64,000 bases of DNA, from positions 35,875,493 through 35,939,492 of the forward strand of contig OX419759.1 of the NCBI GenBank assembly GCA_948567375.1, read 5' to 3'. Origin of the DNA: Lunularia cruciata. Taxonomy: Eukaryota > Streptophyta > Marchantiopsida > Lunulariales > Lunulariaceae. A program made the position numbers and the translations under genes. Of this stretch, positions 58,601-64,000 are shown piece by piece (positions within the stretch are counted from its first letter, which is position 1; every line of letters begins with the position of its first letter). The notes below the pieces were generated by a model. The model was not told the origin of the DNA. It saw only the letters and a list, made by a program, of their open reading frames with translations, and searched no databases.

Positions 58601-61079
58601 GTGAATAAATAGAAAAGAACGTGTAATCAAAGACTAATACCGAAATGTATAACCACATATAAACCCTAATCGCAAAGCCACGCATGTAAAGAGTAGTAAA
58701 CCACACGTTAACGAAAGACTGGATATGGATATCACATCATACTCTATTAGTGCATGAGTTCCAAACAACACTTCAATACTAGAAGGAAGCAGTCTGACTT
58801 TCGTTGTAAGCTGCACGAAAGCAAGCACACTCGACTTCATTATTACCCCACGAGGTGCCAAAGTAGCTGGGCGAATGCCAGTACCCCTCGTCCTGGATTT
58901 CTGTTCGAATGCTCATGAGTGCTGAGGCAAACTCGGTTGCTTCCCAAACTGCCACTCAGGTGATGACAGACGTAAAAGAAGAGAAGAAAATATCGGAAGA
59001 GAAGGAAGAGCCGAGAAATAGCATGAGGGAAGTGCGGCGAACGAGAGAGCTCGTGGGGCGACAGATCGTTTAAGGGAGAGGGCCGACTGACAAGTGGATC
59101 CCATGCAAGAAACTGTAAGCTCCCTGTGGGGCAAGTGACAAGTGGGTCCCGTGCAAGACACCATAATCTCCGTCTTACACAGAATACGATAGAAGAAGTA
59201 AAATAAAAAACATAGAAAGATCTACACTACAGAATGGTGTGGCTTCGTGCGCTGTGGACTAATGACTGATGATAACACTACAATATTGACCAATCCTACT
59301 CGCCTGAAAGATTATCATCCTGTAAACAGATGGACTTCAACCATAAACACTTTGGCAGTGACATGACTCTGAATATCCAAGCAAAATTCAAATCAAAGAT
59401 TTTGAAGATCTTTGACACCAAAGTTTGTAGCTTCTATGCATGAGCAAACCTGAGATCCCTTTCTCCATTTGTCTGACGTTATTTGAGGCGCCATTCGTGG
59501 ATCATAACGTTCGTCATTATAATCTATAAAACTGCGTATACCATCAGAATTGCTGTTGGTTACTTCGGAGTTTATATAAGTTCTAATGAATGAATGATAT
59601 AGGAAAAGATCAACTTGTAACTCATTGTAAAGGATACAATCATAATAAAGGGAAATATCAAGAACACCTCCAGAAGTCAAAGTTGGCAAGATGAAACTAC
59701 ATTCAATGGTCGAGAATACAACCTGTCAACGAAACTCTTTGGAGAGGACATGACGTAATCGTACACATACTTGAAGTTGTATAATGGCACACAGCTGCAA
59801 ACAGTGAGACATCCATTAGCCTTGGTGGATTTGATGAGTAGATGGTCACAAGATATAAAGCAGGATCTGTACTCTACACGTCTACTGTAATCCACCTCAA
59901 AAAACCTTTAATATGTATTCATAACAGGAATCCTCCAACTTCAGAAAATATGAGTGAAATTGCGACGTCTGTCAAGACCTGTCCGATAACAATATAAACC
60001 GTTCATTCAGAGGGTCTTCAAGAGCTTTGGTAAGTAATAATCGTTCCGCTTCGACCATACTTGCTGCCCCCCACTCTACCTGTAAAGCAGTTGCAGATCA
60101 AACGATCAATAATATACTCGTGGTAGCTAACTGACATTTGGTGCTTGGGCCGACTATTGCTAAGATGATCATTGTCGAGTTAATTTCCCTCCTGTTTCAT
60201 CGATGCAATTTAAAATCCTGATATGCAGAAGTAACTGCACTTTGATATATCCGGTATCGACATCACCATAAAATTGTCAAAGTAGCTTTGTCATGACAAG
60301 AGTTGCTTTCTGCATTAATATTTGCCTATCCTCGGAGACTCATAACCAAAACATCCTCAGACTACTAAATTTCTAATATATAGGTATACGAGAACAGATG
60401 CCGTTCTGGGGACGGGTTATCCAGGTATAAATTTCTAATATATAGTAGAAACATATTCCAAACTTTGCGAGTTAGTGTTTTTGCTTGTGCTTGCAAACAC
60501 ATGTTTGTATGCTTGCAAATACGTAGCAAGAACTTCATCAGATTACTACACTTCCGCACAACAAGCCAGGATTCATACTGAGACGCTGTCTTTAATTTGT
60601 CGATTGTGGAAGGCTTTGCAGTCCGTTGTCTTTTTGTTGTAGGCAACACCTGGCCTCGCATGGATGTACACGCTATATTCGCTTTCTTCAGCCCCCTGCT
60701 TTAGAAGCGACGATGATTGGTTAGATTCCTCGGCCCAGCGATATCATTTCATGCCAGTTTGCTCAAGCGCAGGTCAAGTTTACAGAAATTCTGAAGGCAA
60801 AACTGAGCACCAGGACAAACCAAGCACCTTAAAAAAATGTTCCCACAGAATGTCGAGCGGCATTTGATTCCGAGCAAGGTATAAGAATGCAATCTTCGGC
60901 TTTGTTGAAGTAACTTGTTCGGGTAGAGTGATAAATTCACTCTCTGTAGTTGGAGTTATCCCCCCCTGAAGCTTGGCCATTGTCAGAAGAGCTAAAATGC
61001 TCATAATCAGAAGCACTCCTATTCGCCATCTCCATAAGATATGACCGTAGAATCTTCTTTTCAGAGACGTTGATGGCAT
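55615..61079 (-). CDS. GT14-family glycosyltransferase (core-2/I-branching type), ten exons
   Basis: A Golgi-type plant glycosyltransferase of CAZy family GT14 (DUF266/branch family). Minus-strand exons: 61079-60828, 60695-60579, 60079-59979, 59794-59723, 59531-59450, 56813-56733, 56499-56458, 56290-56228, 56050-55904, 55791-55615. All have GT/AG borders and matching phases, giving 377 residues without a stop. Residues 19-37 form a signal anchor (type II membrane protein). Family motifs in order: KIAFLYLARNQMPLDILWEH, SVYIHARPG, VEWGAASMVEAERLLL, LLSDSCVPLYNF, PRMAPQITSDKWRKGSQWF, RKHAEAVVSD, HNCIPDEHYTQTLL, EIERRTLTYSRW, GWHPVTF and CYLFARKF. The sugar donor and acceptor cannot be read from the sequence. 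The 2.6-kb fifth intron (56814-59449) holds many hairpin repeats. Confidence 0.93.
60366..60445. repeat. Hairpin-repeat insertion flanked by 18-bp direct repeats
   Basis: TAAATTTCTAATATATAG occurs at about 60365-60382 and again at 60428-60445. Between them lies a single hairpin unit of about 45 bp (GTATACGAGAACAGATG, CCGTTCTGGGGACGG, GTTATCCAGGTA). It sits in intron 2 of the GT14 gene. This is what an insertion with an 18-bp target duplication would look like; a replication-slippage origin is also possible. Confidence 0.75.
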
Positions 61080-62650
61080 GGTTACCTACCATTTAGAAAT
61101 TCGAAATTAGAATGACAATGGTGTAAACGCTCGTTTTCAAACATCGCAGGGCATCCCAAAGTGAAAATATAACACGTCAAAATAGTAGACTAGAAGGAAT
61201 CCATCTAGTCAGTAAACTCATATATTAAACTCATCTACCCTCTTCATATAATGACCAGTGTTGCTGAGACTAAACTCTGATTGCCTCTTAAGCTGGTGAA
61301 GGAGAATTATAAGTCAGTAGTTGTAACAGATGCTGACATTGAGTAGCAGTGATCATGGAGCAAACAAAAGTAGCAAGAGATGTAACTATGGACACCACGT
61401 AACATAGATCAAGACAGAGCAAGAAGTGTAACTATTAAAAATCAGCTTAATAGAGAGCACCTGAACTCTTTTGGACACGCTATTCCAACTAACAACCCTA
61501 ACTTGAAATCTTTGTTTCCGACTTCAAGAACAACAGTCACTTTCCAATACTCTCTTACAACAGCATCTCAGAAGAATGAGATCAATATCGACAAGCTATC
61601 GACGATCAATATTGAGCTATGAGGTGGCATGAAGTTCGAGTGGGAGATGACAAAACTGAATCATCATCAATTTTCATGAATATCTCGCACCTGGACGCAG
61701 CATGTTGAATGACAGGACAGTAAGCTCACCTTCAATTATTTAGGAGTTGTTCACATTGATCTTCCGTCAAATGACCTGTCTTTTGCATACACCTCACCGT
61801 TCCCGCACTCAATCCTTTCAGTAAGACTCCAAAGCATGCTCCCATTTTCAGATACCAGCACTGATCCGCACCATTTCCAATTTCTTTCTGCCACCAAAGG
61901 GCAAAAACGCCGACCGGATCGAAGTACCTTCTTTTTAAATAGTAACACGAGGTGTACACCACCTGGACACCAAAGACAATTGCAACTCATCACACGACCA
62001 AAGAAGCTTTCGCAGAGCAATGCGTATGCAGAAGCAGGATATATCACCAAATTGAAGCAAACACTCTACACTAAGATCCCAGCGCACATATAACACTGTT
62101 TAAAGGCATGACAATTTAGCAAACAGAAGAAGCAATTTGACAGCTTCTGGAGCCAGAGCGAATCCAAACTGGCTCGAAATTGGCCAAACGAGGCAGAAAC
62201 TTATTCAAAATGCACGGAAACTACATCGATGAAAGCTCCTCGAACACCTAATGCAATGGCGGGTTCCACGCCGGCTGATCTGACGAATTAGACGCAAAGA
62301 CTGGCATGCAACTCGTACCAGTTGCGGAAAGCTCCAAGAGAAGTAAGGCTCACGGGTAAGTCCCTCTCCGACGACACAGAGATGATGCCACAATCGATGC
62401 AGCAAGAGAACGGGAATTCCCGCCTCACCACCGCCGGTCACTACTAGCCGGTCACTCTCAAGCGGCAACCGGGCTGATTTGGTCCTTCGATCCGGCCTCT
62501 CACGCCTTCTGCTGATAGCGCGACAAGTGCCGAACCAGCTATAACCAGCTACGTCGACTCCGATATTTTCCTTCTCATGTTTGTTTATCCATTTCCCTTC
62601 GCGTTTCTTCGCTAGTGTATTGTATTGTTCTACTGTGCTGACCAAACCCC
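61080..62650 (-). promoter_or_regulatory. Upstream region of the GT14 gene
   Basis: The sequence upstream of the GT14 start codon includes a GC-richer stretch at about 62240-62560, which may be promoter or 5' UTR. Open minus-strand frames here (61751-62050, 62205-62645) have no recognisable domain and composition typical of UTR. Boundaries and core promoter elements are not resolved. Confidence 0.35.
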
Positions 62651-63645
62651 CGCCGTGGTATCTAAAGTTTCTTCTTCTAAATATTTTAGATACATAACTT
62701 TAAATACCGTTATCTTATTAGATACTGTACATCACGCTATCGGCCCGTTAAATTTAAATATTCTTTTACAATATAATAACTTCTACTTATGTACTCTCTG
62801 ATACTGGTCATTGATAGTTCATGTTCCACACTTCAAGGTCTGTTTTGGTGGTTGGGATTCATACAATCTCAAACTCCATTCGAGGGTCTGATGACAGCGA
62901 AATTGGTACTTCCAATAGGAGTCCAAAACCCACTCCCTATTTCCTACCGCCGAACTTGCCACCAAGAACTTCTTCAGTGATGAGACCAATCCTGACTTCC
63001 AACAAAGTATTCGTGGATGAACTTGTGTGATGAATAGATGCTGCTCATTGTCTGTCCTCAATCGCCACTGTTTACATGCTCGGACGGGGTTGTTGTATGA
63101 ACAAATCCTCAGCTCATAAGCAGAACAAACAAGCGGTACTACAGCATTCAAGCATACTGAATAGGGCATTTTGTAATCTTCTGTGGGGTCTGTCAGCCAT
63201 CCATAGCTCACAGCATTAAGAAAAAACGCACCTCGATACAAAAATATGACAAGGTGCCTATCCTGTGATCAGTTTGCAGGCCCATGAACTGAGATTATAG
63301 TGTTTGGACCACAGCCAACGTTCAAGTTAGCCGTGGTTCCAAACAGCCAATTCTCTTCATATATGGGAACGTATTGCTTGTTTCTTTCCTGTGGTGATTC
63401 CAGGCAATAGCCCTAAGGGTCTACACTGACCGTTACAGGGTTCTCCTACCCACCAAAAGCTACCAATTCTTGACGAAAATGTGTTCCGGCATTCAGAACA
63501 TTCTGGCCTCCCCATGCAAAAGCCCTGTTTCATCTAGCAGGAGACGCTTCCAACTACTGAAGATGTCAATTCATGATTAAGCTAGAGTGCAAATCACTCC
63601 AACGAAGCGCCTCAAACTATGCTTTCATTCCGCTGGATTGAATAA
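62651..63645. other. Unassigned spacer
   Basis: A 140-codon minus-strand frame at 62819-63241 has no recognised domain. A run of AT-rich sequence lies at 62670-62800. No RNA genes were recognised. Confidence 0.4.
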
Positions 63646-63785
63646 ATGCAGGTGGAGCGATCAGTACGAACGTGTTTGGACCATCAGAGAGCTTTGTATT
63701 CTGTCACAGTGGTCTATGCAGGTGGAGAGATTGGTATGGATGTGTTTGGACCATCCGAGAGCTTTGTATTCTGCAACAGTGGTCT
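63646..63785. repeat. Tandem duplication, two units of 70 bp
   Basis: Units 63646-63715 and 63716-63785 both begin ATGCAGGTGGAG and share GTGTTTGGACCATC, GAGAGCTTTGTATTCTG and CACAGTGGTCTAT/CAACAGTGGTCTAT. The remaining sequence to 64000 has no recognised gene. Confidence 0.88.
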
Positions 63786-64000
63786 ATATAACGTACTGTG
63801 TGTATTTGTTCAAATCATTGTCAGGTGTCCTCCTAGAGGCGAGAAATTTGTCTCCACAGATTTATACTCATGTAATCCATAGTTTTCAAGTCAAAAGCTC
63901 GGGTTAAAATCAGCTGTGAGCTATGCTCCTTGTAGTCGATATGCATAGGTATCTGGATAGACATGAAATATGTTGTAATATTTTTGCCAATTAGGTCCAT

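Larger units (their letters stand above)
53870..60420. repeat. Dispersed hairpin repeat family (CCGTTC ... GAACGG), about ten copies
   Basis: Copies carry AGCAGAAG or ACAGAAG, then a CCGTTC-loop-GAACGG hairpin, then GG(G)TTATCCAG or GGGGATCCAG, usually followed by AACTCAT. Hairpin positions are about 53875-53889, 53962-53976, 54461-54475, 56954-56968, 57838-57851, 57928-57943, 58050-58068, 58250-58265, 58346-58360 and 60401-60416. Loops vary (GGG, TGG, ATA, GAA, GAAGAA). Stems vary too, for example CCGTT/GGACGG with G-U pairing. Copies from 56.9 to 60.4 kb lie in introns of the GT14 gene. Spacing is irregular, so this is not a simple tandem array. Confidence 0.8.

Noticed and set aside
53870-60420. 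CRISPR-like array
   Set aside because: Hairpin units are irregularly spaced, diverged, and embedded in introns of a eukaryotic gene; no cas genes.
61751-62645. Minus-strand frames of 99 and 146 codons upstream of GT14
   Set aside because: No recognisable domain, overlapping frames, and a position consistent with promoter or 5' UTR.

Overview
This window looks like nuclear DNA from a plant-lineage (streptophyte) eukaryote. Two intron-bearing host genes support that: a plant-like eIF3c and a plant-type GT14 glycosyltransferase. Long AT-rich spacers and nested Ty3/gypsy retrotransposons fit the same picture. The species cannot be named from sequence alone. The DNA-methyltransferase-bearing gypsy element described below suggests a non-seed plant or a charophyte alga; that is inference.

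Layout. (1) 1-3.4 kb: mostly unassigned. Two minus-strand exons at 2146-2758 look like the start of a thylakoid-lumen protein with a twin-arginine signal. (2) 3.4-7.4 kb, minus strand: a decayed non-LTR retrotransposon (LINE) with an N-terminal C2H2 finger, a reverse transcriptase, a cysteine/histidine knuckle and a restriction-like endonuclease. A solo gypsy LTR with a perfect 5-bp target duplication interrupts it. A 5'-truncated sister copy lies at 12.0-13.4 kb on the plus strand. (3) 15.28-19.36 kb, minus: a complete three-exon eIF3c gene (983 residues). (4) About 21.4-50.9 kb: one very old gypsy element on the minus strand (called G1 here), split by at least four later insertions. Its reading order survives: gag start, gag, zinc knuckles, protease, cytosine-DNA-methyltransferase domain, [gap], RT end, RNase H, integrase, PHD finger. 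Inside it sit a Tat/Athila-like gypsy element (25354-33161), a minus-strand chromovirus (35664-42226), a plus-strand chromovirus (43217-49672) and a solo chromovirus LTR (24281-25019). (5) 53.8-60.4 kb: a cluster of short hairpin repeats (CCGTTC/GAACGG stem), mostly within or beside the next gene. (6) 55.6-61.1 kb, minus: a complete ten-exon GT14 glycosyltransferase gene (377 residues). (7) 61.1-64 kb: its upstream region and a small tandem duplication.

Most notable: G1 carries two chromatin modules, a DNMT domain downstream of and in frame with its protease, and a PHD finger after its integrase. DNMT-bearing retrotransposons have been reported from dinoflagellates and charophytes. The combination of PR-linked DNMT and a C-terminal PHD finger is the best candidate for an under-described system here. 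All transposon genes are broken by stops and frameshifts and are annotated as relics. The two host genes appear intact.
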